From the NCBI GenBank assembly GCA_027486105.1, contig JAIXPV010000545.1, forward strand, positions 1 through 39,859: DNA of 39,859 bases, read 5' to 3'. The notes beneath the pieces were generated by a model. The model was not told the origin of the DNA and ran no database searches. It saw only the letters and a program-made list of their open reading frames with translations. Of this stretch, positions 18,283 through 28,234 are shown one piece after another (positions within the stretch are counted from its first letter, which is position 1; every line of letters begins with the position of its first letter). The stretch comes from Runella sp. (GTDB lineage: Bacteria > Bacteroidota > Bacteroidia > Cytophagales > Spirosomataceae). The position numbers and the translations under genes are program-made.

Positions 18283-19833
18283 ATGAAAAAGCTATTTTTT
18301 TTGCCCTCATTTCCCTTTTTTGGTGATAGAAGGATGCAAAAAGGCGGAAGTTGACACCAATGAGTGCGACGCCGACCCCACTGCCTGTGGCTGTCCGCAG
18401 GAACCACCGAGTTGTAGTGACCCTGGCAACAATGGCGGGCAGACCATCACTGGAAAAGTGTATGTCTCTCCCAACGGCAGCGATGCCAACGACGGTAGCG
18501 AAGGCAAGCCCTTCAAAACCATCCAAAAAGCCGCTGATGTTGCTGATCCCGCCAAAGGTTTGGAGATTATCCTGCGAGGGGGGACGCACGAAAGCAAAGA
18601 AATAAAATTTCGTACGTCTAACATCACCCTACATTCTTATCTGGGTGAATGGGCCGTGATAAAAGCCGTGATGAACGTAGAAGACATCACGAGTTGCTTG
18701 TGGTTTAGAGAACCCGAAATTGATAACGTGACTATCGAAAATGTCGAAATCACGGGTGGGTTTCTGTACGGCATTAAATTTGAAAGCAATTGGGACGACG
18801 ACCGAAGCGTACCTTTTGACAAGCGGCGTGGGGTATGTAACATTAAAATTCTGAATTGTAAAATCCACGATACGGGCCGAGATTGCATCAAAATAGCGCC
18901 TGGATGCCAGAATATTCAGGTGCTTAACTGCGAAATTTACCGCTCTGGCGTGGGGCCCTCCAACGTATCGGCGCAAAATGCCGAAGGAATTGACAACGTA
19001 AACGGCTCCAATATGACGGTTCGTAATTGCTATTTTCACGACATCGCCACCAACGCCCTGTATGCCAAAGGAGGAGCAAAAGATTGCATTTTTGAGCAAA
19101 ATCTCATCATGAACTGCGGCGAAGGTGGATTGGTAGCAGGCTACTTAGATACGGATGCGGAGTGGTTTAATACAACCACCCCACGTATTTTGAAAGCATC
19201 AACGTCATTATTCGCAACAATATTGTGATCAATACCAAGTGGGAGGGGATTGGATTGTACGCAGCCTTGAACGCACAAGTATATAACAATACGCTCATTA
19301 ACGTGGCGCAGGAAGCAAGTGCGGCTTTGATGATTGCCCGGGGAGAGATTTATGGTACGCCTAGAGGAGATCAATATCCCAATTGCAAAGACCTTAAAAT
19401 TGCGAATAATATTTTTGTGCAAACCGCCGCTGCCAAAGGCCATATTGCCCGTCTGCGGGGAGTTCCCCAAGGGGCCAATGAATTGAGCAATAATGTTTAC
19501 TTCAAGCCTGGAACCCTCACTTTTAGAATTGACAAATCTGATGAGGATTACACTGAATTTGAAGGTTTTGCAAACTGGAAAAGCCAGTCCAAATTTGACG
19601 CCACAAGCACGATTACAGATCCTAAACTGGACGCTCAATACCACCTCCTGGCGGGTAGTCCTTGTATCGGTGCAGGCAAAGCACTAGCTAGCTTAGTGGA
19701 AAAAGACTACGACGGTGGCGAAAGAGGAGCAAAATTAGACATCGGAGCCGACCAAGCGGGCAACGGCACTCCGCTTACCATTCCGCCATCTACACTAGCT
19801 ACTGGTACCAAAGGTACGGGTGGTAGCAACTGA
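18283..19833 (+). pseudogene. Right-handed parallel beta-helix (pectate-lyase-like) lipoprotein gene, disrupted by apparent single-base deletions
   Basis: ORFs 18320-19228 and 19225-19833 read as one beta-helix protein if one base is restored near 19185 (NTTTPRYFESINVIIRNNIVINT); the ATG at 18283 joins only after frame correction in T8 and T6 runs. Confidence 0.75.
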
Positions 19834-19841
19834 TATTCAGT

Positions 19842-19893
19842 TTATTTTAGAACAAAATAGGCTCCATGCGGAGCCTATTTTGTTCTAAAATAA
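19842..19893. terminator. Bidirectional terminator-like perfect palindrome, 24-bp stem and 4-nt loop
   Basis: TTATTTTAGAACAAAATAGGCTCC-ATGC-GGAGCCTATTTTGTTCTAAAATAA between convergent genes. Confidence 0.85.
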
Positions 19894-19909
19894 GAGCGAT
19901 GTTTAGGCG

Positions 19910-22873
19910 CTACTTATTTAATAATTCATCAAAGGTAAGTGAAACATAGTACATCGAGCCAACCACTGGGTTACCCCATCCTGTGCGGTATTGGGTTCCC
20001 AACAGATTAGTACCACCAAGTTTGAGGATTGATTTAATACTGGAAATTTTCTTGCTCACTTGGGCGTCCAAAGTACCAAATGCGGGTATTGTAAGTTGAT
20101 TGTTGTTCTGAGGCAGTCTGGCCAAGGCAGGTTGGAGAAGATCTAGCCAATCAAATGCAGTCTGATGACGCCACACAACATTAAAGCCCCACCCTGAGTT
20201 GCCTAAATTACGATTTCCAAAAGTTATATTGTGCCGATATTTAGGGGTATTGTATCCCACTTGAAAACCGTCATCAAGCACGTTACGATTTTTCTCACCA
20301 CTAAACATCTTTACTCCGCCGGCATCAAGTGTATTATTGGAAAGGTTAAAGCCTAAAGTAAAGTTTTTGGGTAATAAATAATCAACTCCTAAACCAAAAC
20401 CTTGAGTTTTAATATTCCCTGTATAGTTTGTTGACATCGATATTACCTGGGGGATAGCCGCATTTCTAAGGAGTACTCCGCCGATGTAATTTTTCATTGT
20501 GGTGTTGTAATAATATACATCTACCAACAGTTTTTTGGCAATCATCCCTTTGTAACCTACTTCAAAACTTAAAGCACGTTCAGGCTTGAATTCGGGGAAA
20601 CTCCATGCTTGGCCAGTGGCAATGTTAATTGAGCCACCTCCCTCCCGAAGTTTGTAATTGTCCCAGAGTGCAGGCAACCCCCCAATCAATAAAGATACTG
20701 GTGTATTAAGATTGATGTATTGATTTTGATTGGTTGGGATTCGGAATCCTGTTTGGTAGGAGGCTCTGATGTTATGGTTTTTATTGGCAGTATAAACGGC
20801 CGAGATACGTGGACTCCATTGCCCAGCAAAATTTTCGTTTTTATCATAACGAACAGATCCCGTCAACTTAAATACATCGTTGAAATTTTTACTCACTTGA
20901 GTATACCCCCCAAACTCATTGATACTGTACTCACTTCCATCGGTTTTTTTCAAAAAGAGCGTACCGTTAGAGTTCAGCGCATATTTTCGATAATTCCCGC
21001 CAACAATGATTTCAATCACTTTAGGGTCAATTACTTCGCTGAAATTGTACATAGCTTCAGCATGATAAAGTCGGGTACGATCTACAAATAAGGCTCCACT
21101 CGGAATAGGGTTAGCTTTAACCTGAGCCGCAATTTGGTCGAAGCGCGGATCTCCTGGCAAAACACGACCTTGGTCTGCCACGCCGCGAGCTGCGGTATGC
21201 AATGCGCCAGCGTTTGAATTAACTGTGCCTAAGGCAGTAGCATAGGCAGCTTGAGGTGTTTGTCCAGCCCTCAATGCTGCCTGAAATGCAGGTACAAAAG
21301 TTTGGAATGCACCACCAGCATACGTAAGGGCATATTGTGGATACCACCCTTGCGCTAAGCCTGCCAAACCCGCTGACGCTGGCGGCACACTTGGTTTCCA
21401 TGCTTCATTGATGTAGGTGCCTAGCAAACCAGCAGCATAGGTGTCGCCCGAGTTTTCGGCAGTCATGTAACCACGAACAAAGAAGTTAGACCCTCTCAAT
21501 TCTGCTTTATACAACCCCATTGTGAAATTCTTGAGCTGGTACCGGTCTGAAGAAGTATATACTGTTGACCCAGCTCCCCAGTTGGCCTGAACGACAGCTT
21601 CTAATTTATCGTTGATACGATAGTGTAATGCGCCATTTAATTTCAAGCTTTTTGTGTTATAGTTTACTAAATCAAACTCATTGTAGCCTGTACGCGATAC
21701 GGCTACATTGGGAAGTAAAATATCGTTTATCAACTGGGTGCTTGGAATCCCCGTGGCAGTAGAAAACTGATTAATACCACCAACCAGCTGGGCCAATTGA
21801 GGGCTGATAGCGTTTAACTGGGGGAGTGGTACTCCAAGTAGCTGGCCGAAGGTGCCACGTAAACTCGCTAAACCAGCACCGCTCGAATTCTCATCTCCAT
21901 ATACGTTTATGCCATCATAGCCAGGATTACTGCGAGTGCCATTGTTAGGGGTGGTGCCGCGAAAACTCTGGTCGCGATAATCATTTACTTGCCAATCTTG
22001 AGCAGTAATGTAGCCAACATTGATTTTGAAAGCGAATTTATTATTGAAAGCTTTGGCATAGCGAAAAGCTACATCATAAAAGGGCGTAGTTTTGGTGGAG
22101 CGATTATCGGCGCTCATTAAGCCCAATTTTGTGTAAGCACTTACCCCTTGATAAAGAAAGGGATTTTTACTGTTCATCAATAACAGTCCATTGATGGCAT
22201 TGGGTCCATACAAAGCAGAAGCAGAGCCTGGAAGAAGTTCAACGCTTTCTAAATCAAGTTCTGAAATTCCCACTATGTTGCCTACTGCAAAGTTGAGCCC
22301 CGGAGCTTGATTGTCTATGCCGTCAATCATTTGTACCACCCGTGTATTACCATTTCCTGAAAATCCACGCGTATTAACAGAACTGAACATCAAGGATTGG
22401 GTGCTCACTTCTACCCCTTTTAGGTTACGAATGGCATCATAAAAGTTAGCTGCTGGGGTTTCGCGTACGTTACGAATGTCCATTTTCTCAATACTAACGG
22501 GCGATTTCATAACGCTTTCTTCGACCCTAGAAGCCGACACAACTACTTCCTGACCAATCAATGCCTGCTCTTTGAGCACAATTTTGAGGTCCGTACGATC
22601 GCCGTTAATTTGTACCTCCTGGCTTTCGTACCCGATAGAAGTAATAACCAAAGCAAAGGGCGTGGGGGCATTGGTAGTCAATGAAAAATTACCTTTTGCA
22701 TCCGAAATGGTTCCAACTACCTTTCCTTTCACTTGAATGCTCACTCCTACCAGTTCATCACGCGTTGTTGCATCCGTTACATTCCCAGCGATTTTTGTTT
22801 GAGCCATTAGTATTCCTGCGCTCATCAACCATGCCATTGAATATAATATGGCATTTTTTAAAATTTTATTCAT
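19910..22873 (-). CDS. TonB-dependent receptor with N-terminal carboxypeptidase-like (CarboxypepD_reg) domain
   Basis: KIAGNVTDATTRDELVGVSIQVKG; plug region VSTQSLMFSSVNTRGFSGNGNTRVVQMIDGID; C-terminal beta-barrel. Start MNKILKN preferred over 22903. Confidence 0.92.
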   Translation of the reverse strand: MNKILKNAILYSMAWLMSAGILMAQTKIAGNVTDATTRDELVGVSIQVKGKVVGTISDAKGNFSLTTNAPTPFALVITSIGYESQEVQINGDRTDLKIVLKEQALIGQEVVVSASRVEESVMKSPVSIEKMDIRNVRETPAANFYDAIRNLKGVEVSTQSLMFSSVNTRGFSGNGNTRVVQMIDGIDNQAPGLNFAVGNIVGISELDLESVELLPGSASALYGPNAINGLLLMNSKNPFLYQGVSAYTKLGLMSADNRSTKTTPFYDVAFRYAKAFNNKFAFKINVGYITAQDWQVNDYRDQSFRGTTPNNGTRSNPGYDGINVYGDENSSGAGLASLRGTFGQLLGVPLPQLNAISPQLAQLVGGINQFSTATGIPSTQLINDILLPNVAVSRTGYNEFDLVNYNTKSLKLNGALHYRINDKLEAVVQANWGAGSTVYTSSDRYQLKNFTMGLYKAELRGSNFFVRGYMTAENSGDTYAAGLLGTYINEAWKPSVPPASAGLAGLAQGWYPQYALTYAGGAFQTFVPAFQAALRAGQTPQAAYATALGTVNSNAGALHTAARGVADQGRVLPGDPRFDQIAAQVKANPIPSGALFVDRTRLYHAEAMYNFSEVIDPKVIEIIVGGNYRKYALNSNGTLFLKKTDGSEYSINEFGGYTQVSKNFNDVFKLTGSVRYDKNENFAGQWSPRISAVYTANKNHNIRASYQTGFRIPTNQNQYINLNTPVSLLIGGLPALWDNYKLREGGGSINIATGQAWSFPEFKPERALSFEVGYKGMIAKKLLVDVYYYNTTMKNYIGGVLLRNAAIPQVISMSTNYTGNIKTQGFGLGVDYLLPKNFTLGFNLSNNTLDAGGVKMFSGEKNRNVLDDGFQVGYNTPKYRHNITFGNRNLGNSGWGFNVVWRHQTAFDWLDLLQPALARLPQNNNQLTIPAFGTLDAQVSKKISSIKSILKLGGTNLLGTQYRTGWGNPVVGSMYYVSLTFDELLNK

Positions 22874-23012
22874 AGGTTCAAAGTTGTTTTGGGTAAAACT
22901 CATTCGTAATTTTTGTGTAATATTCGTTCTTTTGAAAATAGGTTACAATTTTTTCTTCATAAATAAATAAAAAAAATTGTTATGCACGCATAATTATTAG
23001 AAAAGTACAATA

Positions 23013-24080
23013 ATGAATAAACTAAAATATCGCCCTTGGGTACTTTTTTCATTCCTTTTAGTGATTTTAACTGGGTGCTCAAAATCAGTGACGTTACAAA
23101 GTCAATACGTTTTAGAGAAGGCACCCGCCGCTCCCGATTATTCCAAGTCAACCTCTTGGGCGGCACTGCCCACGGTAAAAGATGCCGCTGATAGCGTGCC
23201 CCTGAAGTCGGGCTTGAGAGATGCACAGGCTACGGCCAAAGCAGATGTTTTTTTTATTCACCCTACGATATACACGCAGCAGCCCCCAGTCGGAGCTTTT
23301 GAGTGGAATGCCGATGTAAATGATTCAGCGTTGAATCAAAGGGTGGACAATTCTACCATTCTCAATCAGGCTTCAGTCTTCAATGGCTCCTGCAAAGTGT
23401 ACGCTCCTCGCTATCGTCAGGCGCATTATTACTGTTTTGTGACGCAAAACCAACTGGAAAAACAAAAAGCACTGGACTTGGCGTACTCGGATGTAAAAGC
23501 GGCGTTTGAGTATTATTTACAAAATTATCAACAAGGGCGTCCGATTGTGATTGCTTCGCACAGCCAAGGAACGGCCCACGCCAAACGCTTGCTGAAGGAT
23601 TTTTTTGATAACAAACCGCTCCGACAAAAATTGGTGTTTGCTTATTTGGTTGGAGATATTACGGGGGTGCCCGCCCAGCCCGACGAATTTGAAACGATTA
23701 AACCCGCAAAGACTCCCGAAGAAGTAGGGGGTTTTGCCTCATGGCACACGTATTTGCGCGGCTTCTTTCCTGACAAATACGTTCCTAATCGCTTTTCTAC
23801 CGCGGCCTGTACCAATCCGTTGACGTGGCGTTTAACCGAAGAGTATGCTTCCCAAACCCTAAACAAGGGCGGGGTAGGCCTCAAATTTACGTTTGTGCCG
23901 CAGTTGGCCGATGCGCAGGTTCACCAAGGGCTGTTGTGGATTAACAAACCCTACGTAAAGGGGAGGACTTTGATACGGAATAAAGTGTGGCATTCGGCCG
24001 ACATAAACCTTTTTTGGCAAAGTATCCGGGAAAATGTAGCTTTACGTGTTGACAACTATATCCAACAAGAGCAAAAATAA
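23013..24080 (+). CDS. DUF3089 domain lipoprotein (alpha/beta-hydrolase-like)
   Basis: Lipobox LTGCSKS; ADVFFIHPTIYT, YAPRYRQAHYYCF, IVIASHSQGTAHAKRLL. Confidence 0.88.
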   Translation: MNKLKYRPWVLFSFLLVILTGCSKSVTLQSQYVLEKAPAAPDYSKSTSWAALPTVKDAADSVPLKSGLRDAQATAKADVFFIHPTIYTQQPPVGAFEWNADVNDSALNQRVDNSTILNQASVFNGSCKVYAPRYRQAHYYCFVTQNQLEKQKALDLAYSDVKAAFEYYLQNYQQGRPIVIASHSQGTAHAKRLLKDFFDNKPLRQKLVFAYLVGDITGVPAQPDEFETIKPAKTPEEVGGFASWHTYLRGFFPDKYVPNRFSTAACTNPLTWRLTEEYASQTLNKGGVGLKFTFVPQLADAQVHQGLLWINKPYVKGRTLIRNKVWHSADINLFWQSIRENVALRVDNYIQQEQK

Positions 24081-24168
24081 ACTAGAAAATGTAACGTAAA
24101 CGGGCATTTATCGTCTGAATATAGTACTTTTCGTGTTAATTATTAACGCCTCACATCACTCATCGCTT

Positions 24169-25236
24169 ATGAATCACAATTTTGTAATTATCATGGCAGG
24201 TGGCGCTGGAACACGGTTCTGGCCTTTCAGCCGAAACAATAACCCCAAGCAGTTTCATGATGTATTGGGCACTGGAAAAACACTGCTTCAACAAACCGTA
24301 AGTCGTTTTGAAGGAGTTTGTCCTCCCGAAAATATCTACATCGTGACCAGTGCCGAGTACTATGATTTGATTAAAAAACAAGTTCCCTTCCTGACAGACG
24401 ACCAAATCTTGCTGGAGCCTAATCGCCGCAATACCGCCCCGTGTATTGCGTATGCGTGTTATAAGATTGCCAAAAAAGACCCGCAGGCTAGGGTGGTTGT
24501 GGCTCCTTCCGATCATATTATTCTGAAAGAAGAAATATTTCGTGAAAAAATTCTGTTTGCACTTGATGCCGCTGGAAAAGAAGAAATCCTGATTACACTC
24601 GGCATTCAACCCACCCGTCCCGATACGGGCTATGGTTATATTCAGTTTATACCTTCCGAAAGTGAGACCAAAAAAGTAAAAACCTTTACCGAAAAACCCC
24701 AGTTGGAAATTGCGGTTAAATTTTTGGAAAGTGGTGATTTTGTGTGGAATGCAGGGATATTTGTCTGGAACGTCCAGGCCATTCTCAAAGCGTTTGCAGC
24801 TTATTTGCCCGAAGTTGCGGAGGTATTTGTGGCGGGTGAGCAAGATTACTATACGGAGCAAGAAAAGACATTTATTGATAAAGCGTATATGCTTTGTAGA
24901 AACGTTTCTATCGACGTGGGCATCATGGAGAAAGCCCAAAATGTCTACGTTGTTTTAAGTGATTTTGGGTGGTCAGATTTGGGAACGTGGAAATCACTCT
25001 ACGATATTTCACCGAAAGATGCACAACAAAATGCAACTGAAGGAAACGTAAAGCTTTATAATACAGGGAATTGTATTATAAAAACCCCCAAAGATAAGCT
25101 AGTGGTGGTGCAAGGGTTGGATGGGTATATTATTGCCGAAAACGACGGTGTCTTGATGATTTGTAAAATAGACGAAGAGCAGCGGGTCAGAGATTTTGTG
25201 GCGGATGCCAAGCAATTGGGTAGCCAATATATTTAA
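24169..25236 (+). CDS. manC: Mannose-1-phosphate guanylyltransferase
   Basis: VIIMAGGAGTRFWPFSRNNNPKQF; EPNRRNTAPCIAYA; FTEKP; FVWNAGIFVWN. Confidence 0.92.
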   Translation: MNHNFVIIMAGGAGTRFWPFSRNNNPKQFHDVLGTGKTLLQQTVSRFEGVCPPENIYIVTSAEYYDLIKKQVPFLTDDQILLEPNRRNTAPCIAYACYKIAKKDPQARVVVAPSDHIILKEEIFREKILFALDAAGKEEILITLGIQPTRPDTGYGYIQFIPSESETKKVKTFTEKPQLEIAVKFLESGDFVWNAGIFVWNVQAILKAFAAYLPEVAEVFVAGEQDYYTEQEKTFIDKAYMLCRNVSIDVGIMEKAQNVYVVLSDFGWSDLGTWKSLYDISPKDAQQNATEGNVKLYNTGNCIIKTPKDKLVVVQGLDGYIIAENDGVLMICKIDEEQRVRDFVADAKQLGSQYI

Positions 25237-25241
25237 ACATT

Positions 25242-25263
25242 CGGGGAAGCGAAAGCTTCCCCG
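25242..25263. terminator. Terminator-like hairpin with GAAA tetraloop
   Basis: CGGGGAAGC-GAAA-GCTTCCCCG between convergent manC and the RidA gene. Confidence 0.8.
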
Positions 25264-25285
25264 CTTTGTTTTAAAGGGGGTTGGG

Positions 25286-25678
25286 TTAATTTTCAAGAAT
25301 GGCGGTAGTTTCAATTTCCACCATGTATTCGGGGGCAATTAAACGCGACACTTCTACCATCGTAGTGCAGGGCCGAATCTCTCCAAAAAACTCGCCATGC
25401 GCCCGCCCAACGGCTTCCCACTGAGAAATATCGGTTACAAAAATACGGGTGCGGACAACATCCTTAAGCGAAGCACCCGCTTCGGCCAATACGGTCTCAA
25501 TTTTTTTAAGAATAACTTTGGTTTGGACGTAGGGGTCTTCTAATCCTACTACTTGGCCATCCTCAACGGCGACGGTTCCGCTGATTTCAATGACAGGGCC
25601 GATTTTGACGGCTCTTGAATACCCCACGGTAGCCTCCCACGGAGAGCCCGAAGAAATATTGGTACGTGACTGCGGCAT
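25286..25678 (-). CDS. RidA (YjgF/YER057c/UK114) family protein
   Basis: VKIGPVIEISGTVAVEDG...KIETVLAEAGASLKDVVRTRIFVTDI...RPCTTMVEVSRLIAPEYMVEIETTAI. Confidence 0.92.
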   Translation of the reverse strand: MPQSRTNISSGSPWEATVGYSRAVKIGPVIEISGTVAVEDGQVVGLEDPYVQTKVILKKIETVLAEAGASLKDVVRTRIFVTDISQWEAVGRAHGEFFGEIRPCTTMVEVSRLIAPEYMVEIETTAILEN

Positions 25679-25741
25679 AAAAAAACAGAATTAAGTGATT
25701 TTGAAGAAATAAAAGTACATAATCCTGTAAATGAACGGAGA

Positions 25742-26485
25742 TTACAGCCCCAATTTTTCCAAAAATCCCTTTTTCTCATTCCGAGAAATTTCTACTTCCG
25801 AGCCGTCGTCCATCAATACAGTGCCGCCTTCTCCGCGTATGTATTCTTTTACTCGCAGCAGGTTAATCAAAGCCGAACGGTGGACGCGTAAAAAGTGAGC
25901 GGAGCTAAGCAGTTGTTCAAATTCTTTGAGCGTGCGCGATGCTACCAGTTTACGAGGTGGCGTTCCGTGGGGGGCGAGGTGAAATACAGTATAGTTACTG
26001 TCTGATTCGAGCCAAACGATGTCTTGAATGGGTACAAACGTGACGCCTTTCAGGGAGGGAACGGCGATTTTATTGAATTGTAACGAAGACAAAACTGGGC
26101 TGTCGTTGTGGGATGTCTGTTGGCTATGGCGCTTTTTTTTAAGGCGTTGCAGTGCGGAGCTGAGTTCGATTTCCCGAACGGGTTTCAACAAAAAATCCAG
26201 CGCACTCTGACGAATGGCTTCAATGGCGTATTGATTGTAGGCTGTGGTAAAAATAACTTCAAACGCATAGGGTTCTAATTGGCGCAAAAGCGTAAAACCA
26301 TCCATCAGTGGCATTTCAATGTCCAAAAAAAGCACATCAGGTTTGAGTTGACGAATACCTACAACTGCTTCTTCTGGCGACTGGAAAGTGCTTAAAATGG
26401 TGATTTCGGGTGCAACTTTACGCAATTTGATGGCCAGAACTTCAAGGCTCATGCGTTCGTCGTTAACAAGGATGGCTTTGAACAT
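25742..26485 (-). CDS. LytTR-type response regulator
   Basis: Receiver domain with DVLFLDIEMPLMDG and FTTAYNQYAIEA; C-terminal LytTR domain DIVWLESDSNYTVFH...FLRVHRSALINL. Confidence 0.93.
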   Translation of the reverse strand: MFKAILVNDERMSLEVLAIKLRKVAPEITILSTFQSPEEAVVGIRQLKPDVLFLDIEMPLMDGFTLLRQLEPYAFEVIFTTAYNQYAIEAIRQSALDFLLKPVREIELSSALQRLKKKRHSQQTSHNDSPVLSSLQFNKIAVPSLKGVTFVPIQDIVWLESDSNYTVFHLAPHGTPPRKLVASRTLKEFEQLLSSAHFLRVHRSALINLLRVKEYIRGEGGTVLMDDGSEVEISRNEKKGFLEKLGL

Positions 26486-26628
26486 AGTGTTGTTTTTTTT
26501 CAAAAATAAATTAGTTACGGCGAAAAAAATGGCCGTTTACTAAATACAGGAAGCCTTTTTAGGCACTGGAAAACAACTTCTATGCTTTCTATGAACAGTG
26601 TCAAACGGGTATTTTCAGTCCGTCAAAA

Positions 26629-27186
26629 TTATTGCCCAGTTGTATTTTTGAAATCTTCTGGTGTGTTGATGTTTTGCAGCCAACGGAGGGTAGGGCAGGG
26701 TATTAAATGGACATTGTCCTGTTGTAGAATTTGCAGCGGAGAGAAACGGTTTTGCTGAAATTGTGCTTGGATTGATTGATAACTTTGAGGCTCCCAAATG
26801 GTTAATAAAGGTTCTGGGAAGAAGGTTTCGGGGTGTTGGAAGGCCGTAGCTATTTGATTGGATTGGCGGTGATGTATCAAAAAAGCAATTGTTTCTGACG
26901 ATACAAAAGGCATATCACAGGCAATGACTAGCCATGCTTCGTTTGGACTATGTTCAAATGCCGACAAAATCCCTCCTAACGGCCCGATTTCACGCGTGTC
27001 AATCAGGCAGGGAAAACGGTCAAAATTATCTTTTTGGGCAGCGCGGCAGGAGATAAAAACGGCGGAGCAATACGGCGTCAGCAGTTCACATAAATAGCGC
27101 CATTGGGGTTGATGATGATACCTCAATAGGCTTTTGTCGGTGCCCATCCGAGTGCTGCGCCCGCCCGCCAGAATCAGCGCATTCAT
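26629..27186 (-). CDS. mobA: Molybdenum cofactor guanylyltransferase
   Basis: LILAGGRSTRMGTDKSLL; GPLGGILSAF; VIACDMPFV. Confidence 0.9.
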   Translation of the reverse strand: MNALILAGGRSTRMGTDKSLLRYHHQPQWRYLCELLTPYCSAVFISCRAAQKDNFDRFPCLIDTREIGPLGGILSAFEHSPNEAWLVIACDMPFVSSETIAFLIHHRQSNQIATAFQHPETFFPEPLLTIWEPQSYQSIQAQFQQNRFSPLQILQQDNVHLIPCPTLRWLQNINTPEDFKNTTGQ

Positions 27187-28196
27187 GGCTCAGTGAGAAA
27201 TTTTAACGCCCGAACTTCCGACCAGTACGCGTCTTTGTAGCTAAAGGTATGGGGTCGAAAACCACAGTGCCCGCCCGACTGCGTGAGTTCTAACCACACG
27301 TTGGGCATATCTGCAATTACATCGGCAGGTAGGCTTTGATAGGGCACCAGAGGGTCGTTGACGGCGTTGACGATGAGTGTTGGGATGGCCGCTGCGTGGA
27401 TAAAACCTTTTGAACTGCTTTTCTGGTAATAATCATCGGCCCCTTCAAACCCGTGGAGTGGCCCAGTGTAAATGTGGTCAAAATCCCAGAAGGTTTTGAC
27501 GTTTTTCCACTTCTTTAAATCAAAATGCTCGGGATATTGTTGGGCTTTGGCCGCTACTTTGGGTTTTAGCGATTTTAAGAATCGCCACAGGTAGATTTTA
27601 TTTTCTGATTTTTCGATGTTGCGGCTGCAAGCCAATAAATCCATCGGCACGCTAAATGCCACCGCTTTTTGGATGGTGGGATGAATGTCCGCTCCGTTTT
27701 CGCCGACGTATTTCAACGTTACATTTCCCCCTAAACTAAACCCTACCAGATTGATTTGGGTGTAGCCTTTGGCGAGCGCGTGTTGAATCACAAACTCCAA
27801 ATCACTGGTTTCGCCACTGTGATAAAATCGCAGTTGGCGGTTTATTTCGCCGCTGCAACTTCGGTAATTCCAAGCCAAACAATCAAATCCATTGGTGGTC
27901 AACAATTTCACCATTCCCGTTACGTACTGTCGGGTACTACTTCCCTCCAACCCGTGCGACAGAATCACTAAAGGAGGCAATGGGGTGGGTAGGTTGGCAG
28001 TTCCTTTTTTATCTGCTGCTTTGTTCTTTTTGGCAAAACTCCAGTCTATATCTAAAAAATCATCGTCGGGCGTGGTAAGACGCTCGCGTTGGTAGTTGGG
28101 GTTGATGGTCCGAAAAAGAGCGGGATAAATGCTCTGGTAGTGGCCATTTGGTAACCACGAAGGCGGACGGTGGGTGTTGGTTGAAATAACAGGCAT
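27183..28196 (-). CDS. YheT-like alpha/beta hydrolase
   Basis: PLVILSHGLEGSSTRQYVTGM; NLVGFSLGGNVTLKYVGE; ALNDPL-like AVNDPLVP; QSGGHCGF. Overlaps mobA by 4 nt. Confidence 0.9.
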   Translation of the reverse strand: MPVISTNTHRPPSWLPNGHYQSIYPALFRTINPNYQRERLTTPDDDFLDIDWSFAKKNKAADKKGTANLPTPLPPLVILSHGLEGSSTRQYVTGMVKLLTTNGFDCLAWNYRSCSGEINRQLRFYHSGETSDLEFVIQHALAKGYTQINLVGFSLGGNVTLKYVGENGADIHPTIQKAVAFSVPMDLLACSRNIEKSENKIYLWRFLKSLKPKVAAKAQQYPEHFDLKKWKNVKTFWDFDHIYTGPLHGFEGADDYYQKSSSKGFIHAAAIPTLIVNAVNDPLVPYQSLPADVIADMPNVWLELTQSGGHCGFRPHTFSYKDAYWSEVRALKFLTEP

Positions 28197-28234
28197 GAAA
28201 ATTTTCCAGCAACAAAAAGGGCAAATTTGGTACG

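Noticed and set aside
19225-19833. Separate 202-aa gene starting at 19225
   Set aside because: Its N-terminus continues the beta-helix rungs of the upstream ORF once one base is restored; interpreted as the same gene.
24160-24939. 259-aa antisense ORF across manC
   Set aside because: Shadow ORF opposite a canonical manC; no domain features.
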